From contig NZ_CP050134.2 in assembly GCF_011612265.2 (NCBI RefSeq), positions 372,001-436,000 on the forward strand: DNA of 64,000 bases, given 5' to 3'. This document shows positions 42,301-50,484 of the stretch, one piece after another. Numbering within the stretch: position 1 is the first letter of the stretch; every line of letters begins with the position of its first letter. This DNA comes from Corynebacterium matruchotii (lineage in GTDB: Bacteria > Actinomycetota > Actinomycetes > Mycobacteriales > Mycobacteriaceae). The position numbers and the translations under genes are program-made. The notes beneath the pieces were generated by a model. That model saw only the letters and a list, made by a program, of their open reading frames with translations, had not been told where the DNA came from and ran no database searches.

Positions 42301-43389
42301 ATGATTCGTGGCGTAACACTACTCATAGCCATCATGTCCACCCTCATGTTGGTCGCCAGCCCATCGCTTCTGTTCGGCGTGGAATGGGGGTTGATTATCA
42401 TCATGGCTGTGGCCGGCTGGTTGTGGCAGAAACACCCCCTGACCATGGGCATCATTATGATCGGCTGCCTGGGAATCATGCAGATTCTCTTCCTGTGGCG
42501 ACTCCCGAACAACATGGGGATCTCCCCGGCATTCCTGCTCGCACCCATGATCCTCTACCAGTGGGCGCGGGACAAACGTCTGGAACCACGATGGCCCCAA
42601 GGGCTCGCTCTGCTTCTCGCGGCGGCATCACTCGTCTCGCCCTTGATGTGGCGGGTCCACCAGTACGATTTCGGCTACGGCCTCATCCGAATCCACGGCA
42701 TTGACCTTGTGGTCACAATGGTGGCGCACTGGGCAATCATCGGCGCAATATTCCTGTGGGGCAGGTCGAACCGCACAACAGAAATCACCCGGGAACGCGA
42801 GGCGGTGCGTGAAGCCCGGCTGCTGGAACGCAACCGCATTGCCGCGGAGGTTCACGATGCCCTGGCGCACACCCTCACCCTGATTCGCATGCAGGCATCT
42901 GCCGGCCTGTACGCCCCGGAACAGGCACCGGACATATTACGCAGCATCCAAGAAATATCCGGGGCCGGCATCACCGAAGTGCGGGCCATCGTGGCAGCAC
43001 TCCGCAGCGACGACATCCCCGACACCATGGACATGAGCGATGTGATCCGCCGATTCCACGACAGCGGCCTCGACATCACCGCCCGAACCGACCCGCTCAC
43101 GGACCTGCCGATCCGCCTGCGGCTGGCCATCCACCGGATCGTGACCGAAACCCTGGTGAACGTCGTCAAGCATCAAGAAAACCCGCAGGTAACCGTGGAC
43201 ATTGCGGTGGGGGAGTGCGTGACGATTACTGTGGTTTCCCATGGACCCAAAAAACCGGACAGCAGCGGCACCGGCGTGGGGTTGCCCAGCCTCGACGAGC
43301 GGGCGCAGGCGGTCGGTGGCACATTCGAATTCGCCTTCGACGGGCACACCGCCACAACAATTGCGCAACTCCCCCGGGAAACACCATGA
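42301..43389 (+). CDS. Two-component sensor histidine kinase (NarL-type, HisKA_3)
   Basis: A 362-residue membrane kinase. About six hydrophobic segments form the N-terminal sensor (residues 1-160). The HisKA_3 dimerisation helix has ERNRIAAEVHDALAHTLTLI with the phospho-acceptor His185. The ATP-binding domain ends with ETLVNVVKHQENPQVTVDI (N box) and SGTGVGLPSLDERAQAVGG (G box). The start at 42301 (MIRGVTLLIAI) is taken; upstream codons of the open frame overlap the DUF418 gene. The stop overlaps the regulator's ATG (ATGA). The stimulus is unknown; co-transcription with DUF418 membrane proteins suggests an envelope signal. Confidence 0.92.
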   Translation: MIRGVTLLIAIMSTLMLVASPSLLFGVEWGLIIIMAVAGWLWQKHPLTMGIIMIGCLGIMQILFLWRLPNNMGISPAFLLAPMILYQWARDKRLEPRWPQGLALLLAAASLVSPLMWRVHQYDFGYGLIRIHGIDLVVTMVAHWAIIGAIFLWGRSNRTTEITREREAVREARLLERNRIAAEVHDALAHTLTLIRMQASAGLYAPEQAPDILRSIQEISGAGITEVRAIVAALRSDDIPDTMDMSDVIRRFHDSGLDITARTDPLTDLPIRLRLAIHRIVTETLVNVVKHQENPQVTVDIAVGECVTITVVSHGPKKPDSSGTGVGLPSLDERAQAVGGTFEFAFDGHTATTIAQLPRETP

Positions 43390-44036
43390 CCGTTAAAATC
43401 CTCATTGCAGACGATCAAGTTCTCCTCAGCCGCGCCTTAGCGACGATCCTAGGGTCCCAACCCGACCTGGAGGTCGTTGCCACCGTCCACGACGGCCAAG
43501 CCGCAGTCGACACCGTAGCCCACACCCCCGTCGACCTCATACTCATGGATGTGCGCATGCCAAAACTTGACGGTGTGGCCGCCCTGAAGAAAATCCGGGC
43601 CAAACCCAACCCGCCCAAAATAGTCATGCTCACCACCTTCAACGTGCCCGACACCGTGAAAGCGGCCCTCACCGCCGGGGCGAACGGGTTCCTCCTCAAA
43701 GACGCCGACCCGGAAACCCTCATCGAATCGGTACGAACCGTCGCCGCCGGTCAAACCGTGCTCGCCGCCGACGTCGTGGGCCACATTCTTCCCGGCGCGC
43801 TCACGGTCGCCGCAGACACCCTGCCCAGCCACGTCCAGCAGGGATTATCGCTGCTCACCCCCAGGGAAATGGAGGTGCTGCACGCCATTGGGGAGGGCAA
43901 AACAAACGCGGAAATCGCCGCGGAACTGGTGATTTCCGCAACCACGGTAAAAACCCACGTGAGTAACCTGCTGGCCAAGGTCCATGCCCGGGATCGGGTG
44001 GCGCTGGCGATTATTGCCCGGAAAGTGGGGCTTTAA
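43386..44036 (+). CDS. LuxR/NarL-family response regulator
   Basis: 216 residues. The receiver domain has KILIADDQVLLSRALATILG (acidic pair), LILMDVRMPKLDG (phospho-acceptor Asp55) and IVMLTTFNVPDTV, then a LuxR-type HTH: LTPREMEVLHAIGEGKTNAE and ISATTVKTHVSNLLAKVHAR. The ATG overlaps the kinase stop by four bases, so the two form a cognate pair. Targets are unknown; autoregulation of the DUF418/HK/RR unit is plausible but unproven. Confidence 0.94.
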   Translation: MTVKILIADDQVLLSRALATILGSQPDLEVVATVHDGQAAVDTVAHTPVDLILMDVRMPKLDGVAALKKIRAKPNPPKIVMLTTFNVPDTVKAALTAGANGFLLKDADPETLIESVRTVAAGQTVLAADVVGHILPGALTVAADTLPSHVQQGLSLLTPREMEVLHAIGEGKTNAEIAAELVISATTVKTHVSNLLAKVHARDRVALAIIARKVGL

Positions 44037-44053
44037 ACCCGGGCGGGTGCTGC

Positions 44054-44566
44054 TCAACGCGGCCTATGGTTGAGGGCGTATTCAATCCCGTACTCGTTGG
44101 AATGGTCAATATAGTCCTCATCGTAGATGGTGATACAACCAACGCCAAGCACTGGGGAATCCTCCGGCCAGGAGTTTTCTAGGTCGGGTTCGAATAAAAT
44201 GCCGGGGGTGCCGGGGATGTAAAAGCCGGATTCCACGTCGTCGAATTTTATGTCAATGTTTAAATCGTGGATTTGGTAAATGGGCATGCCCACACTAATG
44301 GACTTTTTGAACTTGCCACCATAGCCGGGCAGTGCCACCAGTTTATAGATGAGCCCGGTGAGAATATGCACATGAAGCTCAATGGCATGATTCACCAGGG
44401 TGTATACTGCCGTGTGATACCCATCGAGCCGGTATGTGGGAGTGACTGTGGGAACAGTGGTATAGGTACTGTCGAGGGCATCCCAATACGTGGTGACATG
44501 ATCCAGCAGCTTCACTCCGCCGAGCGATGTACCGGCGATGATCTCGGCATCTGAATCGAAACACAT
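44054..44566 (-). CDS. Small unrecognised protein (paralogue B of 40536)
   Basis: 170 residues: MCFDSDAEIIAGTSLGGVKL, DGYHTAVYTLVNHAIELHVH, GLIYKLVALPGYGGKFKKSI, DIKFDDVESGFYIPGTPGIL and CITIYDEDYIDHSN. The order and spacing of these blocks match the protein at 40536, so the two are paralogues. It is convergent with the response regulator gene and is therefore not part of that operon. Function unknown. Confidence 0.7.
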   Translation of the reverse strand: MCFDSDAEIIAGTSLGGVKLLDHVTTYWDALDSTYTTVPTVTPTYRLDGYHTAVYTLVNHAIELHVHILTGLIYKLVALPGYGGKFKKSISVGMPIYQIHDLNIDIKFDDVESGFYIPGTPGILFEPDLENSWPEDSPVLGVGCITIYDEDYIDHSNEYGIEYALNHRPR

Positions 44567-44653
44567 ATCCGCCTACTTCGACCTATCTAGCTAATACAAC
44601 TTATTGTCCTCCCTAATTGTACCTTTTTGTCTTAGCGGAATGGGCTGGTGCAG

Positions 44654-45451
44654 CTAGATGGATTGTGTGAGCCGGGTTTTTCGCTCCGGGTAGAGGCGCG
44701 ATAAGAATCGGTGGTACATGCTCAGTGCCTCCGGGGAAGTCTTCACGGTAATCTCCTCCCTGGCGGTGGTTCGGGTGTCGACTTCGGGCAGGGCCACGGC
44801 GCCGGCAGCCAAGGCCTGTTTACTCGTCGCCCCTACCAATATGGGGGTAACCGCCCCCGCTTGTGCCCGGTGTGCAAGCGCGTGATCCCCATGGTACAAC
44901 CAACTGAAATCGGTGGTGTGCTTGTCGGCAAGCAACACCACATGGTTTGCCAGTTCGGTGCCGGCAAAAATAAGTTCGTTACTGGTGGTAAACGGCAGGT
45001 CAATGATGACGGTGGGCCACCGGTGCTGGATTCGGGGCAGTACCGCCTGTAGGTCGGTGGGGCTTATCGGTTTCGGCTGCGACATGCTCACGGCCAGGGT
45101 GGGCACCTTGCCGGTGCAGTCGACGAATGCGGCAACCTGTTCGCGTTGCAGATCGTGGGCGGACTGGTTGACGAGCCCGAAAAAGTCCCCACCCCGGTGG
45201 GCGCCGAGTGCGGCCCGCACCGGCTGGTTCATGCCATCGGTGTCGATAATGGCCACGGGGTTTTCGGACACGGCATTGACCAGCTTGGCGATCAGTGCCG
45301 CGGTGGGGGTGGTGAGAATCCGATCGTCTACTGCGGCCACGGAAACAATCAGGGCCCTGTCGGTGTCGTACGGTGGTATTCGACCAGCCTGTGCAAGACC
45401 ATCGGACCAGTACAATCGCCGAATAAAGTGGGGAGTGAATCGAAACGACAC
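44654..45451 (-). CDS. Degenerate MinD/ParA-like protein (no P-loop)
   Basis: 265 residues with a GTG start and AGGAGGG ribosome-binding site. The layout is that of a MinD-like protein: RALIVSVAAVDDRILTTPTA where the KGGxGKTT P-loop should be, NPVAIIDTDGMNQPVRAALG at the switch region, RWPTVIIDLPFTTSNELIFA at the Walker B-like strand, and LANHVVLLADKHTTDFSWLYHG in the next strand. It lacks the GK(S/T) core, so ATP hydrolysis is unlikely. It is divergent from the EspI-like MinD ATPase gene with about 100 bases between, suggesting a pseudo-ATPase partner. Inference from sequence pattern and location only. Confidence 0.68.
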   Translation of the reverse strand: MSFRFTPHFIRRLYWSDGLAQAGRIPPYDTDRALIVSVAAVDDRILTTPTAALIAKLVNAVSENPVAIIDTDGMNQPVRAALGAHRGGDFFGLVNQSAHDLQREQVAAFVDCTGKVPTLAVSMSQPKPISPTDLQAVLPRIQHRWPTVIIDLPFTTSNELIFAGTELANHVVLLADKHTTDFSWLYHGDHALAHRAQAGAVTPILVGATSKQALAAGAVALPEVDTRTTAREEITVKTSPEALSMYHRFLSRLYPERKTRLTQSI

Positions 45452-45554
45452 GAGCTACCCTCCTTTATGTTCGAACATGGGGTTACAGTAGAGTTACAAC
45501 CTATAGGATATAGAGTCTAGCCACAGCACGGCACGATTTGGGGAGATACTTTTT

Positions 45555-47147
45555 ATGAACGACCAACCCGGAAACAATGCCAATATGCCCGCCTGGTTAA
45601 GCGTTGCCCGCCAGAATAACACCACACCCGCACAACAGCAGGACCCTGTATCTCTCCAACCGCAACAACCCCAACCACAGCCCCAGTCGCAACAGCAGCC
45701 AAAGCCGAACCCGCAGCCGGAAACCCCACAACAGTCCCCGCAACAACAGCAACAATCCCAGTCGGAACAGTCACAGCCCACATGGCGGCAGCAACAACCA
45801 CAACCGCAGCCGGAACCTGCGGCCGAGCCGGAACCCCTACCCAAACCGGTGCCGGAGCCGAAAGACCCACCAACCACACAACCACAACAACAGTCGCGGC
45901 AGCAGCGGCAGCAACAGTCGGAATCCCGTGGTTCCCGCCACAGCACCCCCTACGGGAATGACACACCATACATGTATGAGCAGGCACCCCTGCCACCAGG
46001 CCCATTCCCACCCTCCGAACTCCCGCCGGCCCCATCATCGCGCACTGCCGGGTCGCAGCAGGTTACGCAGCCACAACAACCACCCCAACCCCCAACCGGG
46101 CCACCCACCCAACAACAACCAGCCGTCACCCCTACCAGCCCGCCACCAGAACCCCCACCCAGTTCGATAGTGGGCAAGCATTCCAGCCCCGGCCAATACG
46201 ACCTCACCCCGCCGAACGCGCTCAACCAGTCGGTCATCGTCAACCCGGTGAAGCGCGCCCCCAAGGGCGGCTGGCGGAAATTCGTCCACGGCATGACCGG
46301 CGGCTACATCAACCCGGGAGACTCCGCCCGCAACGCCAGGGCGGATGAACTATTACAACGAATCCAAACACCCTTACGAGGCGACTACCGCATTGCCGTC
46401 ATGTCCCTCAAGGGCGGTGTGGGAAAAACCACCACCACGGTCACCCTGGGTGGTGTGTTCGCTAGCCTGCGCGGTGACCGGGTCATCGCCATCGACGCCA
46501 ACCCCGACCTTGGGACATTAGCGCAGCGTGTGGCCGCGCCGGGCCCGTCTACCATTCGGGATTTGTTGGCGGCCACGGATACGTCACGGTATCCGCAGGT
46601 GCGGTCGTATACCACGCAGGCGAAGTCTCGCCTGGAGGTGATTGGTTCGGAACGCGACCCGGCGTTTTCCGAAAGTTTTAGCGAAATGGATTATCGGCGG
46701 GCCATTGATATTTTGCAGCATCACTATAATGTGATTCTCACGGATTGCGGCACCGGGTTGATGCATTCGGCCATGGCCGGGGTGTTGGATTTGGCGAACA
46801 CGTTGATTCTGGTCAGCTCCCCCGCGCTTGATGGTGCGCAATCGGCTTCGGCGACGTTGGATTGGTTGAATCTGCACGGCTATGAGCAGTTGGCGGCGAA
46901 TTCCGTGGTGGTGATTTCCGGCGCACACCCGGGGCAGGCCACGATCGACATGGACCAGCTCATTAGCCATTTCCGGTCGCGGACCCGGGCGGTGCAGGTG
47001 ATACCGTTCGACCGGCATTTGTCCGAGGGGGCGGTTGTGGATTTGGATCTTATTTCGAAAAACACCATGCGGGCCTATAAGGAGCTTGCGGCTATTGTGG
47101 CGGAGGATTTCGACCGGTGGCATCGACACTCGTCAGGCGAGCAGTGA
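45555..47147 (+). CDS. EspI-like Pro/Gln-rich MinD-family ATPase (T7SS-associated)
   Basis: 530 residues. The first 220 residues are strongly Pro/Gln-rich and of low complexity, then a basic linker (RAPKGGWRKFVHGMTGGYIN) leads to a MinD/ParA-type domain: IAVMSLKGGVGKTTTTVTLG (deviant Walker A, residues 286-293), VIAIDANPDLGTLAQRVA (switch I/Asp), YNVILTDCGTGLMHSAMA (Walker B). This Pro-rich plus MinD arrangement is that of mycobacterial EspI, which modulates ESX-1 secretion. GGGGAGA lies upstream of the ATG. It heads a four-gene unit with two lipoproteins and a small membrane protein. The EspI name is by architecture, not by alignment. Confidence 0.78.
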   Translation: MNDQPGNNANMPAWLSVARQNNTTPAQQQDPVSLQPQQPQPQPQSQQQPKPNPQPETPQQSPQQQQQSQSEQSQPTWRQQQPQPQPEPAAEPEPLPKPVPEPKDPPTTQPQQQSRQQRQQQSESRGSRHSTPYGNDTPYMYEQAPLPPGPFPPSELPPAPSSRTAGSQQVTQPQQPPQPPTGPPTQQQPAVTPTSPPPEPPPSSIVGKHSSPGQYDLTPPNALNQSVIVNPVKRAPKGGWRKFVHGMTGGYINPGDSARNARADELLQRIQTPLRGDYRIAVMSLKGGVGKTTTTVTLGGVFASLRGDRVIAIDANPDLGTLAQRVAAPGPSTIRDLLAATDTSRYPQVRSYTTQAKSRLEVIGSERDPAFSESFSEMDYRRAIDILQHHYNVILTDCGTGLMHSAMAGVLDLANTLILVSSPALDGAQSASATLDWLNLHGYEQLAANSVVVISGAHPGQATIDMDQLISHFRSRTRAVQVIPFDRHLSEGAVVDLDLISKNTMRAYKELAAIVAEDFDRWHRHSSGEQ

Positions 47148-47788
47148 TGAAACGCATCGCTATTGTGGTTTGTTGCTGCTTGACGACGACCGCCTGCGTG
47201 GATCGGTTGGAGCCGCCGCTGCCGCCCACCCACCGGCAGATTGAGCAGGTGCAGGACTGGTCCCATAAGCGTTCCGGCCCTTACGATATTCCCGAAACGG
47301 CACTGCGGGCCTATGCTTACGCGGCGTGGGCCGTCGCAAAGCAAAAGAACTGTAACCTGGGTTGGCCGACGTTGGCGGCGTTGGGGGAGTCGTTGAGTAA
47401 TCATGGGCGTGCGAATGATTCCCAGCTGGGTGATGATGGCACCACGACCGTCCCGCTGCGCGGATTGAATCTGTTTGATCCCGCGCACCCGCAGGAGGTT
47501 GCCGACACCGACGCCGGGCTTTTCGACGGCGACCCCACCAAGGACATTCCCATTGGTCCATTGCAGATCATGCCCAGCAGATGGGAGCAGTTCAACGCTG
47601 CTGTCGAACCCGATGCGAAACCCAACCCGGATAACATTAATGATGCTTCGTTGACGCTGGCCGGGTTTTTGTGCTCCGTGGGTGACCCGAGCACCCCCGA
47701 CGGGTGGGCCAATGGTGTGCAACAGATCAATGCGAATCCAGAGTTTGTCAAGCATGTTCATGCGATCGCAAAGAAGTATTCCCGATGA
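47147..47788 (+). CDS. Lytic-transglycosylase-like lipoprotein
   Basis: 213 residues. The start at 47147 overlaps the EspI-like stop (TGATG). The lipobox TTTAC places Cys17 as the predicted lipid anchor. The body has a lysozyme-like layout: YDIPETALRAYAYAAWAVAK, LGWPTLAALGESLSNHG (catalytic-Glu helix) and IPIGPLQIMPSRWEQFN, the pattern of muralytic transglycosylase proteins. It probably opens or remodels peptidoglycan locally for the secretion machine. The next start codon overlaps its stop, so it is part of the same operon. Catalytic residue assignment is inference. Confidence 0.78.
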   Translation: MKRIAIVVCCCLTTTACVDRLEPPLPPTHRQIEQVQDWSHKRSGPYDIPETALRAYAYAAWAVAKQKNCNLGWPTLAALGESLSNHGRANDSQLGDDGTTTVPLRGLNLFDPAHPQEVADTDAGLFDGDPTKDIPIGPLQIMPSRWEQFNAAVEPDAKPNPDNINDASLTLAGFLCSVGDPSTPDGWANGVQQINANPEFVKHVHAIAKKYSR

Positions 47789-48117
47789 TGAAAAGACTCG
47801 TTTTATTGGTGGTCCTGTGTGGGGCATTGGCGGGCTGTGGCGAACCCGGGTCGGCGAAGGAAAAACCCGTGGAGCAGGTCATTCCGCCTCTGGGTAGGCT
47901 GCCGGAGTTGCCGCAATCGTATACGCCGCCGCCCTCGACGGAGAAGAAACCCGAGCCGGCGCCGCAGCCTGCGCCTCAACCCGTGCCGTCGCAGCCGCCG
48001 GTGACGGTGACACAAACCGTGGCGCCCACCCCCACCCCGGCGCCGCCACCACCGGCGCCGGCGCCCGCACCAGCACCCCAACCCGCCATCACTATTCCAC
48101 TGCCGCGCGGCTTCTGA
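47785..48117 (+). CDS. Pro-rich lipoprotein
   Basis: 110 residues. ATG 47785 overlaps the preceding stop; MMKRLVLLVVLCGALAGC ends in a lipobox (Cys18). After a short linker the protein becomes almost wholly Pro/Ala/Thr/Gln (PEPAPQPAPQPVPSQPPVTV and a PAPAPAPAPQ run), a wall-spanning tail. It ends ITIPLPRGF. No enzymatic domain. It may link the T7SS-associated envelope proteins to the wall; this is inferred from the operon. Confidence 0.75.
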   Translation: MMKRLVLLVVLCGALAGCGEPGSAKEKPVEQVIPPLGRLPELPQSYTPPPSTEKKPEPAPQPAPQPVPSQPPVTVTQTVAPTPTPAPPPPAPAPAPAPQPAITIPLPRGF

Positions 48118-48128
48118 TAGGAGAAACC

Positions 48129-48395
48129 ATGACCACCCCCAACATTCCCGGTGGCCCGGCCACCTCGGCGAAGCCCGGCCGGAAAACCGCCGATCAGCAG
48201 CCGAAACGTGACCATCGGGCCGCGGTGCAGGCGCATAAGCTGCGCATGAATCTTGCCATTACCGCGCTGCGGTTCGGCAAGTACGAGCCGGTCATGAAGC
48301 CGCGGTCGCCCATGATTTTGTACGCTTCGGCGATCATTGCCGGCATTTCCATCGTGGCATGCATCGGTGGGGCCAAGCTCATGCAAATGTTTTAA
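48129..48395 (+). CDS. Small single-pass membrane protein
   Basis: 88 residues: a Pro/Gly/Lys-rich cytosolic N-terminus (MTTPNIPGGPATSAKPGRKT) with a basic stretch (AHKLRMNLAITALRFG), then one membrane helix (ILYASAIIAGISIVACIGGA) at the C-terminus. AGGAGA precedes the ATG. It is the last gene of the EspI/transglycosylase/lipoprotein unit, 11 bases after the Pro-rich lipoprotein. Not recognised as a known T7SS subunit (EccE or EccB are larger). Confidence 0.68.
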   Translation: MTTPNIPGGPATSAKPGRKTADQQPKRDHRAAVQAHKLRMNLAITALRFGKYEPVMKPRSPMILYASAIIAGISIVACIGGAKLMQMF

Positions 48396-48399
48396 AAAA

Positions 48400-48414
48400 C
48401 CACCATTGTGGTGG
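48400..48414 (+). terminator. Weak hairpin after the EspI-like operon
   Basis: CCACCA-TTG-TGGTGG, a six-bp hairpin just after the small membrane protein gene. There is no clear T tract after it, so it could be a weak or Rho-assisted terminator. Confidence 0.35.
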
Positions 48415-48489
48415 GCTTGAGCTTGGGATTTCCCAAATGGTGCGGGATAAGCTACAATTTTCTACTGTCGTCAACACAGATTACGGCGG

Positions 48490-48562
48490 GGGCCTTTAGC
48501 TCAGTTGGTAGAGCTACGGACTTTTAATCCGCAGGTCGTGGGTTCGAACCCCACAGGGCCCA
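48490..48562 (+). tRNA. tRNA-Lys (TTT)
   Basis: 73 nt, cloverleaf: acceptor GGGCCTT with AGGGCCC, D-arm AGCTCAGTTGGTAGAGCT, anticodon loop CTTTTAA (anticodon TTT), T-loop GGTTCGAACCC, discriminator A. CCA is not encoded. A terminator follows eight bases later. Confidence 0.97.
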
Positions 48563-48569
48563 CAATGAT

Positions 48570-48604
48570 AACCCTCACCCACAAGCTTTTGGGTGGGGGT
48601 TTTA
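48570..48604 (+). terminator. Terminator after tRNA-Lys
   Basis: AACCCTCACCCA pairs with TGGGTGGGGGTT (one G-T pair) across CAAGCTTT and ends in TTTT. Strong Rho-independent signal for the tRNA transcript. Confidence 0.85.
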
Positions 48605-48626
48605 AGCGTTACGAGGGGAGAACGAG

Positions 48627-49094
48627 ATGGATATTTATGCCTACCAACGGCCATTGGGGCGCATTGCCGACGATGAGAAACTGCGGAACCGGTTCATTGA
48701 ACTATATGATGCGAAAACCCACCAGCAGATCGTCCAGTTTTGCCGCGATTATGCCCGTCACCTCCATAATGTTGCGGGTTTTCCCTACCCCTACCATGAG
48801 GATATTGCGGACGCCGATGCTGGCATGCGGCGGTGGTTGGCTGGCGAGGCAAACTACCATGAGGCCCGCAACTGTAGCTTCCGCATCGGTCGGCTCGCTA
48901 AGGAAACAACCGATCCGGTGACGGTGCGGTTTCTGCGTACCATGGCTCAAATAACGGCCAGCCCACACGTGAAATACCATGGATTGTGGGCAACAGATTT
49001 CGCGGTGACTTTTATCAATACCCAAAAACCGGGGGACATGGCGGCGGTTCGTGCCGAGCGGGAACACCAAATCACCCTGCTGTCAGCACTATAA
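48627..49094 (+). CDS. Putative immunity protein (Imm5-like)
   Basis: 155 residues. ARHLHNVAGFPYPYHEDIAD, MRRWLAGEANYHEARNCSFR and RFLRTMAQITASPHVKYHGL follow the pattern of the helical Imm5-type immunity proteins (W.xGxxx.x.AR ... AAxxxA..HVxxH). No toxin is adjacent, so it may be an orphan immunity gene. GGGGAGAACG precedes the ATG. It lies directly after tRNA-Lys, at the start of the accessory stretch. Family assignment is by pattern, not by alignment. Confidence 0.55.
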   Translation: MDIYAYQRPLGRIADDEKLRNRFIELYDAKTHQQIVQFCRDYARHLHNVAGFPYPYHEDIADADAGMRRWLAGEANYHEARNCSFRIGRLAKETTDPVTVRFLRTMAQITASPHVKYHGLWATDFAVTFINTQKPGDMAAVRAEREHQITLLSAL

Positions 49095-49217
49095 ACCCTG
49101 CGGTTTCCCCTACGATGCGGGTAATACATGGTTGCGCTGGTGTACGTGACATAGGCTAAGAACATGAACGGGATCACTATTGGTGAAAAATAGATCCCGT
49201 AGTGAAGGAGCCACAGA

Positions 49218-50348
49218 ATGTTTTCCCAACGGATCACCATGATGCGACAGCAATTCTTTATATTATTGGCATCAATGGTGGTGGTTTTGTCCGGCACTAT
49301 CGCCTATTTCGCCTACCATAACCTCACCTATGATCGGGCCCGGACGCGGCAGATCCGCCACGCGGGGTTCGTCGAAAAGCAAGCGGTACTGCCCGATAAG
49401 TCGGTGATAAATTATGGCGAGGGGCCCAACAACGGCATTCCGCTGCTGCTCATCCACGGTCAGCAGGTGTCATGGCAGGATTACTCGCAGGTGCTCACCG
49501 AACTATCCAGCCGCTACCATGTGTTTGCGGTGGATTGCTATGGGCACGGCGGTTCCAGCAAAGACCCGAAAAAATACACCGCGCGGGCAAACAGCGACGA
49601 TATCGTGTGGTTTATCAATAATGTGGTGAAAGACCCAGTTGTGGTTTCCGGCCATTCATCCGGCGGGCTCATTGCGACGCTCGTGGCGGCCACCGCACCC
49701 GACATGGTCCGCGGCCTGGTCATCGAGGACGCGCCATTCTTTTCGACGGAACCCGACCGGGCGCCCAAAACCTTCGCCGGCCACGGCTTCAAAGACATGC
49801 ACGACTTCCTCGCCAGCGGCGAACCAAACTTCACCCGCTATTCACTGGAACACACCTACCTCGCCCACCTGTTCGGGGAGAAAAACTTTGACAACCTAGT
49901 CAGAAAGCCCGCCCTGAAACGCCTGGACAGGCGGCCGCATGAAATACCGCGGGTTTGGTATTACCCGCCCGGGTGGAAAATCAACGAAATCTACGACCTC
50001 ACCGCCAACATGCAGGACGGCACCGGCAGCTACGATCTGCGCTTCGGGGACACCTTCTACGATTACTCCTGGTTTACGGACTTCGACCAGGTAGAAACCC
50101 TGCGCGCGGTCACCTGCCCCTCCGTGCTGCTGCACGTGGGCCCCGACGCCAAGATTGGCAGCTACTACGACGACAATGGGGTGCTGCTTTCTGCCATGGA
50201 TGACAAGGATTCCCAGCGCGTGTACTCGCTCCTGCCGGAACAACACCGCATGCTTATCGACAACGTGGACAGCGGGCACGATATTCACGCCGAAAAACCA
50301 GACATTTTCATCTACGCCGTGGACGTTTTAGCAGAAAAATGGGGGTAG
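49218..50348 (+). CDS. Membrane-anchored alpha/beta hydrolase
   Basis: 376 residues. One N-terminal signal-anchor helix (FFILLASMVVVLSGTIAYFA) places the enzyme outside the membrane. The alpha/beta fold shows PLLLIHGQQVSWQDY (oxyanion region), FAVDCYGHGGSSKD, VVSGHSSGGLIATLVA (GxSxG, nucleophile Ser), and VDSGHDIHAEKP near the end (catalytic His). The acid is probably in the LLHVGPDAKIG region. The substrate is unknown. AAGGAG lies eight bases before the ATG. Confidence 0.83.
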   Translation: MFSQRITMMRQQFFILLASMVVVLSGTIAYFAYHNLTYDRARTRQIRHAGFVEKQAVLPDKSVINYGEGPNNGIPLLLIHGQQVSWQDYSQVLTELSSRYHVFAVDCYGHGGSSKDPKKYTARANSDDIVWFINNVVKDPVVVSGHSSGGLIATLVAATAPDMVRGLVIEDAPFFSTEPDRAPKTFAGHGFKDMHDFLASGEPNFTRYSLEHTYLAHLFGEKNFDNLVRKPALKRLDRRPHEIPRVWYYPPGWKINEIYDLTANMQDGTGSYDLRFGDTFYDYSWFTDFDQVETLRAVTCPSVLLHVGPDAKIGSYYDDNGVLLSAMDDKDSQRVYSLLPEQHRMLIDNVDSGHDIHAEKPDIFIYAVDVLAEKWG

Positions 50349-50428
50349 TAAAATTGCTTGCAATGGTATGTGTGGCTGGTTTGGTTATGGGGGTGATGGT
50401 AACGGGGGCACCTGAAAACCAGCCCTGA
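50339..50428 (+). CDS. Possible 29-residue hydrophobic peptide
   Basis: ATG at 50339 overlaps the hydrolase stop and reads MGVVKLLAMVCVAGLVMGVM through to a TGA at 50428. It is hydrophobic, like a signal peptide or small membrane peptide, and its start codon is internal to the end of the hydrolase gene. No separate ribosome-binding site. It could be a real small gene or chance; low confidence. Confidence 0.25.
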   Translation: MGVVKLLAMVCVAGLVMGVMVTGAPENQP

Positions 50429-50484
50429 CCTGGATCGTTCTATACTGACGATATCGCCTGCCTCGATAAGTCAAAGGAGTTCCC

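Noticed and set aside
45555..46250. CRISPR or satellite-like repeat in the CAACAG/CCGCAG-rich segment
   Set aside because: The periodicity is from Pro/Gln codons in the EspI-like N-terminus; there are no regular repeats with unique spacers.
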